Under the pieces are notes generated by a model. It saw nothing but the letters and a program-made list of their open reading frames with translations. It was not told where the DNA came from and did no database searches. A DNA stretch of 34,522 bases. Source: an uncultured Methylococcaceae bacterium (GTDB taxonomy: Bacteria > Pseudomonadota > Gammaproteobacteria > Methylococcales > Methylomonadaceae). This document shows, in pieces, positions 24,901 through 31,919 of this stretch. The translations under genes and the position numbers were made by a program. Within the stretch, counting starts at the first letter, position 1. Each line of letters opens with the position of its first letter. The stretch is from positions 1-34,522 of the forward strand of contig CAIPPE010000017.1 in the NCBI GenBank assembly GCA_903866825.1, in the 5' to 3' direction.

Positions 24901-26670
24901 GAAGACGAAAGAGGTTCCTTATTCGATGAAGTCTGTTCATATTGTGATGGACGCTTTTCGTGTAGTAGTTATGCTGGCTATTTGGAACTGAATCCCGATA
25001 AAAAACCAGTCGATAAGCCTATTACCGCACCTATTAATTCAGATTATTCAGAAGCTGCATTTGAAAAGTTGGGGCATCTTTATTTGGAGCCAGACAAAGA
25101 ACAGTATCTTTCTGATCAACATGTAGAAAGGTTTATTCAATATTTGTCGGATATGGTAAGTGATATTAATCAACCATTAAATCATTGCTACTTAGTAGAA
25201 CCAGTGAATCAGCATTTTTTCGATGATCAAATAGGAAAATGTGTTCATTATCATACTATTAAAGACGCTTTTGATGGCTATGCTTGGAAAAAACAAAATT
25301 ATGCAGATAACAAATCCATTTTAGAGGGTATCGCGCATAGCTTAAAAACCGCCACAACAGAAAATGATCTCTATCAAGCCTGCCTAGATTGTCTTGAATG
25401 GGGAGCCGGTGGCAAACAGTTTACGCTTTACACGGCAAATCGGGATTGGCTCTGGGTTAAAAAAAGTCAAACTCAGTTATCAACACTTTTTAATGATTCA
25501 CATGCTCAATTATCAAATCCACATCCAGACTTGAAAGGTTTTAAACATAAGCTTTATAGAATGAATTCTGGTTTTACCAAGATTTATGCACTTAAATATA
25601 ACAACTTTATTATTTACGATAGTCGTGTTGCGGCTGCATTAGGCTTGTTGGTTCGTCGTTATTGCCAAGATAATGGGCTAAATCAAGTCCCCGCTAATCT
25701 TGCTTTTCACTGGAGTGGTTCAAAAAAACGTAATCCAAGTATGGGTAGTCATCAATTTAGGAAACTGAATGATAATTCTAAAAAACATGCGGAATGGAAT
25801 ATAAAAGCAAATTGGGTTTTAAATGCGGTGGTGGCAGAAGTAGCAAGCACAGCAGAAAATAAAGAAATTCCATTTTGGGGAGTATCTAAAAATGAGAGCT
25901 TACGAGCCTTGGAGGCCGCCTTGTTTATGATTGGTTATTCAGTAGTACCACCATCTGCTTCGCCTACTACAATCAGCATTCCATTAACGCCTCCTGCTAA
26001 CTTACCAGACGTAGAAGATTATGATGAATCTCATGAATATACAAGTTTAAATACTCTGAGAGGGAATGGGGCGGCTATTTTATATACTGGTAATCTGGTA
26101 GACGGTTTAACTATTGAATGGGGAAAGACCAGATTTCAATTAGATGCAGATGATTTATCAAAACTATTAATAAGATTTACAGGTAAAAGTGATATACCAT
26201 TAGGCTCTAAAATGGATGGTCCAGGAAATGCACAATCATTAGGTTATTTTATAGATCAAGAAATAATTACTGGACGAAGATACGCGTCTGCAATTGCTCC
26301 AATACTTAAGGCAGAAGGTTTTATAGTTAATGTTAGGCACGGGCAAGGTTTCAAATTAGACTTTGCTTCTAGTGAATTTTTACAAGATTTATTTGAAAAC
26401 CATGATAAGCAAAATGACTCTGCTGAAGAAGTTCAAAATCACGACAATTCTTTAATTCAACATGTAACACAAGATACAGAATTGCCAGAAATAATTAGGG
26501 CAAATTCTGATATATTTAAAAGACGTGCGATGGAACTCTGTACCCAAGCAAATATGACTCAAAAGAAAGCAATTCAAGAGGCCGCAAGAGAACTAAACGT
26601 AAGTTTAAAGCCGTCACACACAAAGTATCCTGGCAGTTACTTTCATGCTTGGCGTCTCGAGGGCTTTTAA
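21970..26670 (+). CDS. UvrD-family helicase fused to an AddB/Cas4-like Fe-S nuclease, with a long C-terminal extension
   Basis: 1566 residues from ATG 21970; a TTG at 21958 would add four. Residues 1-680 form an SF1A helicase: Walker A GPGSGKT (34-40), Walker B DEYQD (240-244), GDDDQALFRFRG (267-278), TIHQAKGLEFPVVV (598-611) and YVALSRAE (657-664). Residues about 720-1000 form a RecB/AddB-type PD-(D/E)XK nuclease with H762, D864, D878-x-K880 and Q897xxxY901. C735 and C989, C992, C998 probably hold a 4Fe-4S cluster. Residues about 1090-1330 contain MNSGFTKIYALKYNNFIIY then DSRVAAALG, which recalls OGG-fold-like proteins (from memory). The last 250 residues are unknown. This is far longer than UvrD-nuclease proteins. 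It is predicted to unwind and cut DNA, in defence or repair. Confidence 0.9.
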   Translation: MSLNTYFEKNGFLPNPAQYKAVDRVNGPLMLVAGPGSGKTRVLLWRTFNLIVFHNVQPRDIFLSTFTEKAARQLKDGLLTLLGSVPDRYFDTSEMYVGTVHSLCRRILTDRRFNPSGTPAPELMDKVEQYFHVYNSQFWLKQSKTDEDVVNELKPAGWGQSKRHRATTGLISLFNRLSEECIDSAGFTNKEPFLGGMYQDYLDSLNKVNKTDMSMLQQKALDILKNNTDENVAFKYLLIDEYQDTNTVQEHIFFNLAAKTKNLCVVGDDDQALFRFRGATVENLVRFQKRCSQELGITPCRIDLNINYRSCPQIVEFYNQFIITDTALQPYRVPNKTITANRTCDHTAVVVTSSDNDLDRCEEIAVLVKTLLDSKKVADPNQIAFLYPSVKSPLAKSMIDALAKQGLPVYSPRSGLFLDCEEAKLIFGLMLQVLGRPDEYEGGGAFKKFNDWLDQCEYAAQEITSAEDDEVVNELKKLIASRRNELNNLGNNQATDWNLLDLFYQFCSIEPISTWLTEAELGGDEGPICNLSLISQYLFRYQQMNNLSVIQGSDYGVSGNSLRNSFFNSYLYGLYRLEESEYEDSENPFPKGRIPFLTIHQAKGLEFPVVVLGSIIPFSNQVTQVEKLARSMLPIAVAQNLEPLTLIGEFDAMRMFYVALSRAENLLIISNTHKKDAKDKRHPGIKSLLDNGINGIAICKIKKLKLAKLPTANNTPKTLPKIYSYTADYQYYLACPRQYMLFRKYGFAPSRTRTMAFGILVHKTIEDIHRGLITARQTNTLHAFKNGMTAFIKYRFDENYQVLSKQSSHKLAPHTLVAAHDQVVHYWNKLSDLAQTITDTEVPLTLPSQTTPNGIIYSLHGVVDMAKEVDGNQSHLYDIKTHDAYLVRDHSSYYQEQLNVYAHIWQTLHGQSLSGTSIIATRPPSNTNALNAWNPVVPLPFNSEAVAVTMNHFGQVVDCIEERKFQPRAIADLPVTSEDERGSLFDEVCSYCDGRFSCSSYAGYLELNPDKKPVDKPITAPINSDYSEAAFEKLGHLYLEPDKEQYLSDQHVERFIQYLSDMVSDINQPLNHCYLVEPVNQHFFDDQIGKCVHYHTIKDAFDGYAWKKQNYADNKSILEGIAHSLKTATTENDLYQACLDCLEWGAGGKQFTLYTANRDWLWVKKSQTQLSTLFNDSHAQLSNPHPDLKGFKHKLYRMNSGFTKIYALKYNNFIIYDSRVAAALGLLVRRYCQDNGLNQVPANLAFHWSGSKKRNPSMGSHQFRKLNDNSKKHAEWNIKANWVLNAVVAEVASTAENKEIPFWGVSKNESLRALEAALFMIGYSVVPPSASPTTISIPLTPPANLPDVEDYDESHEYTSLNTLRGNGAAILYTGNLVDGLTIEWGKTRFQLDADDLSKLLIRFTGKSDIPLGSKMDGPGNAQSLGYFIDQEIITGRRYASAIAPILKAEGFIVNVRHGQGFKLDFASSEFLQDLFENHDKQNDSAEEVQNHDNSLIQHVTQDTELPEIIRANSDIFKRRAMELCTQANMTQKKAIQEAARELNVSLKPSHTKYPGSYFHAWRLEGF

Positions 26671-26688
26671 TAGATTGATTATCAAACG

Positions 26689-26724
26689 ACCAACTCCTAA
26701 TGATTTGTTTATCCAAAAGTTGGT
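26689..26724. repeat. Inverted repeat in the leader of the unknown gene
   Basis: ACCAACT and AGTTGGT are perfect 7-bp arms 22 bases apart, in the 103-bp gap between the helicase and the next gene. It could be a weak transcript-end hairpin or an operator; there is no T-run. Confidence 0.3.
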
Positions 26725-26773
26725 AATAGTAATTCTGATGAAAAATTAGCAAATTGTGGAAAACTAAAAAACC

Positions 26774-27682
26774 ATGAAACTTAAAAACTTGTTGATAGGC
26801 AAAACAGAGCAGACTCAGCAATCTCTCAATGAGTTTTTTTCTGGAATTGATGAAGAAAAAATCCTATGGTATCCCAGTGCAGGAAAAGATTATCGGGATT
26901 TAATGGAGATCACTCCAGAAAGATTGGCCTTGCATGGTATTTCTGAGCAACCCAATATTGTATGTCATACAGATTACAATCAAAGTTGGACAGGATTAGA
27001 TAAAGATATGCTACCAATGATTATTCATCAGCATGCGCGTACTACAATTAAGATAATGGAAAAGATTCCATTGTCTTTTGCACCTAATATTAATATTCAT
27101 TTTCGGATAAGGGATACCCATGTAAGTAGTCGTGTTAACGAAGTTGGCGAAACGTCTATTTACTTATTAAAGCTAAAAATTATTTCTGATACGCTGGGTG
27201 AATTTGATGTTCAGATGTTTTATTTTATGTTTGAAAATTACAACTTTCTTGAAGAGCTTATTCTAAAAAACAAACTGGCAATTACTCATTTTGTAAAAGT
27301 CAGACAGGGCTGTGGTTTTGGCGGATGCAGGAAATGTATTTCCGTGTTTTACAGTCTTCTTGGAAATATCGGTGTTAAATATTTACTGGTTGATAGCGAG
27401 GTGCATTTTTGTCATGAAACACACGCCCGATTAACGAGTCAATTTTGCATCAAGCATAAAAATTATGAATTGATTTCCATTGGGATTCCTCTCAAGTGGA
27501 GTGGTTACGATGTGAGAGCGTTCAAAGTCGAGACGCGCCCAGGATATCTGGATAATGAGACTTTAAACATCAATTTAGCCCAAATAGCAGAAGGGTGGAG
27601 CCAAGAACCGTGGAAACCTCAACAGTTCTTTGCTAATTCACCACATCAAATTATTCCCCATAGTGCTTCGTCATGCCTATAG
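26774..27682 (+). CDS. Unknown Cys/His-rich protein with a WYPSAGKDYRDL motif
   Basis: 302 residues. I do not recognise a named family. The N-terminal motif ILWYPSAGKDYRDL (about 30-43) occurs in uncharacterised proteins with a Rossmann-like start. The middle holds a cysteine cluster (C180, C185, C188 in QGCGFGGCRKCIS) and then H211, C213 and H214, which could bind a metal. It follows the helicase on the same strand at 103 bases. Its 3' end overlaps the 3' end of the WYL gene on the other strand by 32 bases. Position suggests that it is a component of the same system. Confidence 0.7.
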   Translation: MKLKNLLIGKTEQTQQSLNEFFSGIDEEKILWYPSAGKDYRDLMEITPERLALHGISEQPNIVCHTDYNQSWTGLDKDMLPMIIHQHARTTIKIMEKIPLSFAPNINIHFRIRDTHVSSRVNEVGETSIYLLKLKIISDTLGEFDVQMFYFMFENYNFLEELILKNKLAITHFVKVRQGCGFGGCRKCISVFYSLLGNIGVKYLLVDSEVHFCHETHARLTSQFCIKHKNYELISIGIPLKWSGYDVRAFKVETRPGYLDNETLNINLAQIAEGWSQEPWKPQQFFANSPHQIIPHSASSCL

Positions 27683-28670
27683 CGATACCAGCTATTTTTT
27701 GGCGAAGCTCAATGGGTTCAAGTACTTCCACTTTATCGCCGAAGCCTAACAACCACCACGTCAATTGTTGCGTGTCAGCTAGAGTAGCCGTCACCAGAAC
27801 TCGACCTTTATCGTAAGGCTCTATAGTCTGATCAAGCGAGAGCCGAGTATCTTCTAAATGCTTGGCCGTTTCGGACATAAATGCAACCTTCAATTTAAGC
27901 ATTTTTCCTTGCCCAAAGCCGAGTTGCCCGCTATTGATAAATGCCTGTAAATCAAAGTTTTCTGGGCGTTGTGAAGGTGCCGCTAATGCCTCAGCAAAAT
28001 GAATCCGGTGCATGAGTCGTAAGCGGATCGTCGTAAGGTCGTTGACGGCGGCTGCGATTAAGTAGATGAGTCCGCCTCTGGACACCATGCCCAGTGGGTG
28101 TACGATTCTTTCTTCTGGCGTAACTTGCTCCCGATTTTGATAAAGAATTCGTAGTTGCAGGTTGTTTAATAAAGATTCCGAAACCACTTGCTGTACGGTA
28201 GCATCAATGACAGGGGGTAATAACGGTTGAGAGGAGGGTACTGATGCTATTTTGTCTGGCCATTCTTGTAAATGGCTTTTATTCAAGGATTGAAGCTCCC
28301 GTTCCGCTTGTTCAAAGAAAGGCTTTAGGTGCGCCAGAACTGAAACCGGCATTAAATCAGTCAGATGCTGTTTTACTAATTTAAAGGTTAAGGCTTCGGT
28401 CGCCGAGATTGAAGGTAAGCATAAGGCGCTTGCACTTTCTAGCCAGAACCAACCAGCTGGTTTAGCCCCATCATCATCTATCGGAAATACTTCCCCTAAC
28501 TTCTTCAGATCTCTTTCTATAGTTCGTCGGGAAGTTTTAAAACTCTCATTTTTTAGATAATCATGGAGGTCATTGATACTGATTCTTCGGGGATAGCGGG
28601 GCAGTTTTCTTAGCAGATGCCAATGTCGCAAGAGTGTATGTTTGGCATTTGGCTTTTTTTGGACGATCAT
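27651..28670 (-). CDS. WYL-domain transcriptional regulator (HTH-WYL-WCX)
   Basis: 339 residues. The N-terminal winged helix (about 14-60, RRISINDLHDYL then SRRTIERDLKKLGE) is the DeoR-like HTH typical of WYL regulators. The WYL domain spans about 150-235 (LRILYQNREQVTPEERIVHP, GMVSRGGLIYLIAAAVND), with IYL in place of WYL. The WCX-type C-terminal region ends near LLGFGDKVEVLEPIELRQKI. The same organisation in BrxR and CapW represses phage-defence operons and binds inverted repeats. An operator-like repeat lies 62 bases upstream, so autoregulation is likely. It is probably the regulator of the surrounding island. Confidence 0.88.
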   Translation of the reverse strand: MIVQKKPNAKHTLLRHWHLLRKLPRYPRRISINDLHDYLKNESFKTSRRTIERDLKKLGEVFPIDDDGAKPAGWFWLESASALCLPSISATEALTFKLVKQHLTDLMPVSVLAHLKPFFEQAERELQSLNKSHLQEWPDKIASVPSSQPLLPPVIDATVQQVVSESLLNNLQLRILYQNREQVTPEERIVHPLGMVSRGGLIYLIAAAVNDLTTIRLRLMHRIHFAEALAAPSQRPENFDLQAFINSGQLGFGQGKMLKLKVAFMSETAKHLEDTRLSLDQTIEPYDKGRVLVTATLADTQQLTWWLLGFGDKVEVLEPIELRQKIAGIAIGMTKHYGE

Positions 28671-28731
28671 CGTTCTGCAACCCTAAGAAGTTTTAGTGGA
28701 TGTTTATTATCTACTTTTACTGGATTGTATT

Positions 28732-28746
28732 CGACACATATTGTCT
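28732..28746. promoter_or_regulatory. Island operator, site 3 (imperfect)
   Basis: CGACA-CATAT-TGTCT, one mismatch to CGACA-N5-TGTCG, in the 161-bp divergent region between the WYL regulator and the small NG-rich protein gene. Confidence 0.58.
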
Positions 28747-28831
28747 GCTCACCCTATATCCTTTGCTAGTCGTTCAAAATAAGTTTAATTAATTAAACAG
28801 ACACCCATCTTTTTATATTCTGGAGCTCAAT

Positions 28832-29038
28832 ATGATTTTACAAAGTATTAAAACTCGAAACGGCACGACACTCGCTCATATTATGGATAAAGGGAATGGC
28901 GTTCAGTGTATACAAAACGTGAATGGTACTGTTTTAGGTTGGTATCGACCTTCAGCTACCGGTGGCAGAACGACCGATCGCAATGGAAATGTCATTGCTC
29001 AAGGTAATGCACTTGCATCGTTGGTGACTGATTTATAG
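28832..29038 (+). CDS. Small NG-rich protein, possibly a beta-flower-type domain
   Basis: 68 residues with spaced turn motifs: TRNGTTLAHIMDKGNGV, NVNGTVLGWY, and TTDRNGNVIAQGNALASLV. The regular N-G turns with alternating hydrophobics recall the small 4-fold beta-flower domain (from memory). A ribosome site GGAG precedes the ATG. It sits in a divergent arrangement with the WYL regulator across an operator-like repeat, and 23 bases before the HD hydrolase gene, so those two genes probably share a transcript. Function unknown. Confidence 0.6.
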   Translation: MILQSIKTRNGTTLAHIMDKGNGVQCIQNVNGTVLGWYRPSATGGRTTDRNGNVIAQGNALASLVTDL

Positions 29039-29061
29039 TAATTTTTTAAGGTCTATTACGC

Positions 29062-29610
29062 ATGAGTTTAAATATCTTTATCTCCACCTTTTTAGGTAAT
29101 AGCTTCTATCCTCAAAATCCTCGCGTTGAAGACATCGATATTGAAGATATTGCCCATGGTCTAGCTTATACCTGCCGGTTTAATGGGCAAACGACAGCAT
29201 TTTATTCGGTAGCTCAGCATTCTTTGATGGTCGCAGATTTGGTGGCTGATGAATTAAAGCTGGAAGCGCTAATGCACGATGCGGCTGAAGCATATTTGGG
29301 GGATGTCGTAAAACCTTTGAAAGCCTTATTGCCGGAATACAATGTCATCGAAGCACACGTGAGCAATATTATCGCGACAGCCTTTAATCTGGGTGATTGT
29401 GGTCACCCTGCTATTAAACGCGCTGATTTGATAGCGTTGGCTACAGAAAAGAGAGATCTTATGCCAAACTCCGTCGAACCCTGGGTTTACTTGGCCGGAA
29501 TTGAAGAGCTGCCTATACCGCTAAGCCCCATGTCACCTCAGGAGGCTAAGCTTGCGTTTATGAAGCGCTTCACTGAATTACAATCAAGCAGGGCAATCTT
29601 TAAATTTTGA
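29062..29610 (+). CDS. HD-domain phosphohydrolase (YfbR-like)
   Basis: 182 residues. The HD-superfamily metal residues are H53 (AQHSLMVAD), H72-D73 (MHDAAEAYLGDVVKP) and D122 (ADLIALATEKRD). The AYLGDVVKPLK segment and the length resemble YfbR-type nucleotidases and phage-associated HD hydrolases, which dephosphorylate 5'-deoxynucleotides. A role in nucleotide depletion or signal turnover fits an island with a phosphatase and a helicase-nuclease, but this is inference. It overlaps the toxin gene tail-to-tail by 11 bases. Confidence 0.86.
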   Translation: MSLNIFISTFLGNSFYPQNPRVEDIDIEDIAHGLAYTCRFNGQTTAFYSVAQHSLMVADLVADELKLEALMHDAAEAYLGDVVKPLKALLPEYNVIEAHVSNIIATAFNLGDCGHPAIKRADLIALATEKRDLMPNSVEPWVYLAGIEELPIPLSPMSPQEAKLAFMKRFTELQSSRAIFKF

Positions 29611-29986
29611 TAATGGTGTCGCTATAAACTGCAACTAATGAATCATGAGTCATTAAGCGCATGGGTTCTACCAGCGCTTGTGCCACTAATATTCGATCAA
29701 ATGGATCATGATGATGGAGTGGTAAATCTTCAACGGCAATAGCGTGTTCTGCCTCAATAGCAAGGAAGCGATAGCCTGCTTCGTTAAAATAACGCATCGC
29801 ATCTTGGCCAGAAATGGGCATATCTCCTTTACCAAGAGCATGTTTTATAGCAATTTCCCATATATTTGCAGCGCTGACCCATACATTGTTTCTTGGTGAA
29901 AGTATAAGTTCACGTGCTTTTTGTGATAACTTGGGATTATCTGTAATAGCCCAAAGTGCCACGTGAGTATCCAGTAACAGATTCAA
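29600..29986 (-). CDS. PIN-domain toxin (VapC-like)
   Basis: 128 residues. PIN-domain acidic residues D6 (LDTH), E44 (NIWEIAIK), D97 (DPFDRILVAQA) and D115 (THD) are present. PIN toxins cut RNA, in most studied cases tRNA or rRNA. It is encoded directly after the antitoxin with a four-base overlap. The subgroup with LLLDTHVALWAI and DPFDR is the one paired with Phd/YefM-type antitoxins, as here. It is intact by sequence. Confidence 0.9.
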   Translation of the reverse strand: MNLLLDTHVALWAITDNPKLSQKARELILSPRNNVWVSAANIWEIAIKHALGKGDMPISGQDAMRYFNEAGYRFLAIEAEHAIAVEDLPLHHHDPFDRILVAQALVEPMRLMTHDSLVAVYSDTIIKI

Positions 29987-30234
29987 GACTGAGCCTCGCC
30001 GACAAATAATTTAGCGACTTCATCATTATAGGTATCGATGTCATCAGGTACTTCAAAGAGTCCTTTTGCAATACCTATTCGATTGTTAGCGGACGTAACA
30101 TTAATAGGAACTAGTTTTGCCACAGGGCGACCATTTCTGGCTATAATAATTTCACGCTCTTTACCTTGTTCAATACTTTCGACTAGACGTGACAATGAAG
30201 ATTTAGCTTGTAACATATTAACGGTCGTTTGCAT
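29983..30234 (-). CDS. Phd/YefM-family antitoxin
   Basis: 83 residues with the Phd N-terminal DNA-binding pattern (NMLQAKSSLSRLVESIEQGK, then EIIIARNGRPVAKLVPI) and an acidic C-terminal tail that would bind the toxin. It binds its own promoter and neutralises the PIN toxin. Ribosome site AGGA eight bases before the ATG. The pair lies between the HD hydrolase and an unknown gene and is read against both. Confidence 0.9.
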   Translation of the reverse strand: MQTTVNMLQAKSSLSRLVESIEQGKEREIIIARNGRPVAKLVPINVTSANNRIGIAKGLFEVPDDIDTYNDEVAKLFVGEAQS

Positions 30235-30271
30235 GGTGATATCCTATAAAAAGTCTTAGTCTAGTCTGGCT

Positions 30272-30289
30272 AACTTGTTAAATCAAGTT
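30272..30289. promoter_or_regulatory. Inverted repeat upstream of the antitoxin gene
   Basis: AACTTG-TTAAAT-CAAGTT, perfect 6-bp arms, 38 bases upstream of the antitoxin ATG. It is a candidate operator for the antitoxin. The sequence AGTCTTAGTCTAGTCT between it and the gene is a short imperfect direct repeat. Confidence 0.4.
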
Positions 30290-30417
30290 GATAGTTGTAC
30301 AGGTGTATCAGCACGTAAACGCCTTGATGATCTTGGTTATAAAGCAAAATAATATCCTCAAACATTTTTTAACTAGAAGTATTCAAACAAATTAATTAAA
30401 TTATTAGGAAGAAAGTT

Positions 30418-31068
30418 ATGGCATTGCAAGACGAAATTAGACGAGTGATTAATGAACGATTACTTCCACTGAACTGGACTATACAGGACCTTATTGATAA
30501 TCAAAATTTACTTAGAAGAGCAAATGGGGAACCATACACACTTAACACTATTCAAACTTTGCCATACAATAGATCAGACAGTTTACCTGATCTCGATTTA
30601 GGTATTGGTAACCATGTTAATAATGGTCAGTCAGTTCTTTTTTACCGTGTAGATATAACGGCGGATGGACAATTAATATTTGCGCTACCTGAGCATGTAA
30701 ACCAAGAAGAACATTTGACCCATCTTGGTAACCTAACAAATATGTTACTCATTAAGAAAATTGAAGAGTGGAAGAAATATCCAAATGCACTAGGATCTGA
30801 ATCCCAAGTGGCAGTGTTGCTTGGCGAATTATCTTCTTTTCTTAATGAACCAATTCCAGATACAGTACTTTCAGCACTTAAAATATTATCACTGCGTGGC
30901 ACTATGCGTGATATTGCATCTGCTATTCAACGTGAACGTTTTAACCCAGATATTCCATCTTTTCATGATGTGGTTGATACCGCAGCTATTTCTTGTGGGC
31001 TATCTTGGACGGAAGCTCTAACAATTATAGTTACCTATCTTGAAGAGAAAAAGCGTGATCTGTCTTGA
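30418..31068 (+). CDS. Hypothetical protein
   Basis: 216 residues, good ribosome site (AGGAAGAAAG) and start. No signal peptide or membrane segment is apparent. The N-terminal half has mixed hydrophobic and charged sequence (VLFYRVDITADGQLIFALPE) and the C-terminal half is helical (LSALKILSLRGTMRDIASAI). I do not recognise a family. It lies between the toxin-antitoxin pair and the sirtuin gene and is on the sirtuin strand. Confidence 0.65.
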   Translation: MALQDEIRRVINERLLPLNWTIQDLIDNQNLLRRANGEPYTLNTIQTLPYNRSDSLPDLDLGIGNHVNNGQSVLFYRVDITADGQLIFALPEHVNQEEHLTHLGNLTNMLLIKKIEEWKKYPNALGSESQVAVLLGELSSFLNEPIPDTVLSALKILSLRGTMRDIASAIQRERFNPDIPSFHDVVDTAAISCGLSWTEALTIIVTYLEEKKRDLS

Positions 31069-31155
31069 CAGCTATACGCTTAACTTTGATTTGATTATGG
31101 ATAAATATGCAAACGATATGTAATTCGTAAAGCGTTATCAAAAATAAAGGTTTTT

Positions 31156-31908
31156 ATGAAATTCAATGAGACTGTGATTAAGCGTTTAAGACAGGCCGAA
31201 ACTATCGTATTTTTTACTGGGGCGGGTATTTCCCAAGAAAGCGGTATACCGACATTTAGGGACGGTGCGAAAAGCCTATGGAAAGATTTTGATCCTGATA
31301 TTTATGCCAGTGTCAATGGCTTTGATAATGATCCCTCAAAAGTTTGGCAATGGTATGCAGAACGCCGCCAACAAGTAAGAGTTCTGGAACCCAATCGTGC
31401 TCATTTTATTATTGCCGATTGGCAACATAAAGCCCCTCACGTGACGGTGATTACCCAGAATATTGATGGTTTTCATCAACGCGCAGGGAGTCAGAATGTT
31501 ATTGAGTTACATGGCAGTATTGCCAGAAACCAATGTCGCAAAAACGGGCATCGGTTTCCGCATGATTTTGATCATCCCACCCAGCAACCGCCTAATTGTC
31601 CTGAATGTAATAGTCTGTTAAGGCCGGATGTCGTGTGGTTTGGAGAAAACTTACCCGAAGAAGCCTATTCTCAGGCCGAGATGAAGAGTTTTAACTGTGA
31701 CGTCCTTGTCAGTATTGGTTGTTCGATGGAGGTTTTCCCCGCCGCAAGTCTACCTTACAATGCCGCTCGTTGTGGTGCTTATCTGATTCAAATAAACACC
31801 CAGGCAACGGATTTAGATACAGTGGCCGAATGTAATTTTCAGGGTAAAGCCAGTGAAGTTTTATCGGCATTATGGTGTGCGGTTTGGAATAGTGATGTTG
31901 AAGCTTAG
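31156..31908 (+). CDS. Sir2-family NAD-dependent deacylase (sirtuin)
   Basis: Uses NAD to remove acyl groups from lysines, or may hydrolyse NAD. 250 residues. GAGIS (22-26), TQNID (100-104) and catalytic H119 (ELHGS) are intact. Y67 and R70 (WYAERR) match the YxxR pair of desuccinylase-type (class III) sirtuins such as CobB. Zinc ligands are incomplete: C127 and the late pair C148 and C151 are present, but the second cysteine of the first pair is not at CxxC spacing. It converges on the AAA ATPase gene with 11 bases between. Sirtuins occur both in metabolism and in several anti-phage systems, so its role here is open. Confidence 0.9.
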   Translation: MKFNETVIKRLRQAETIVFFTGAGISQESGIPTFRDGAKSLWKDFDPDIYASVNGFDNDPSKVWQWYAERRQQVRVLEPNRAHFIIADWQHKAPHVTVITQNIDGFHQRAGSQNVIELHGSIARNQCRKNGHRFPHDFDHPTQQPPNCPECNSLLRPDVVWFGENLPEEAYSQAEMKSFNCDVLVSIGCSMEVFPAASLPYNAARCGAYLIQINTQATDLDTVAECNFQGKASEVLSALWCAVWNSDVEA

Positions 31909-31919
31909 AAAACGTGACG

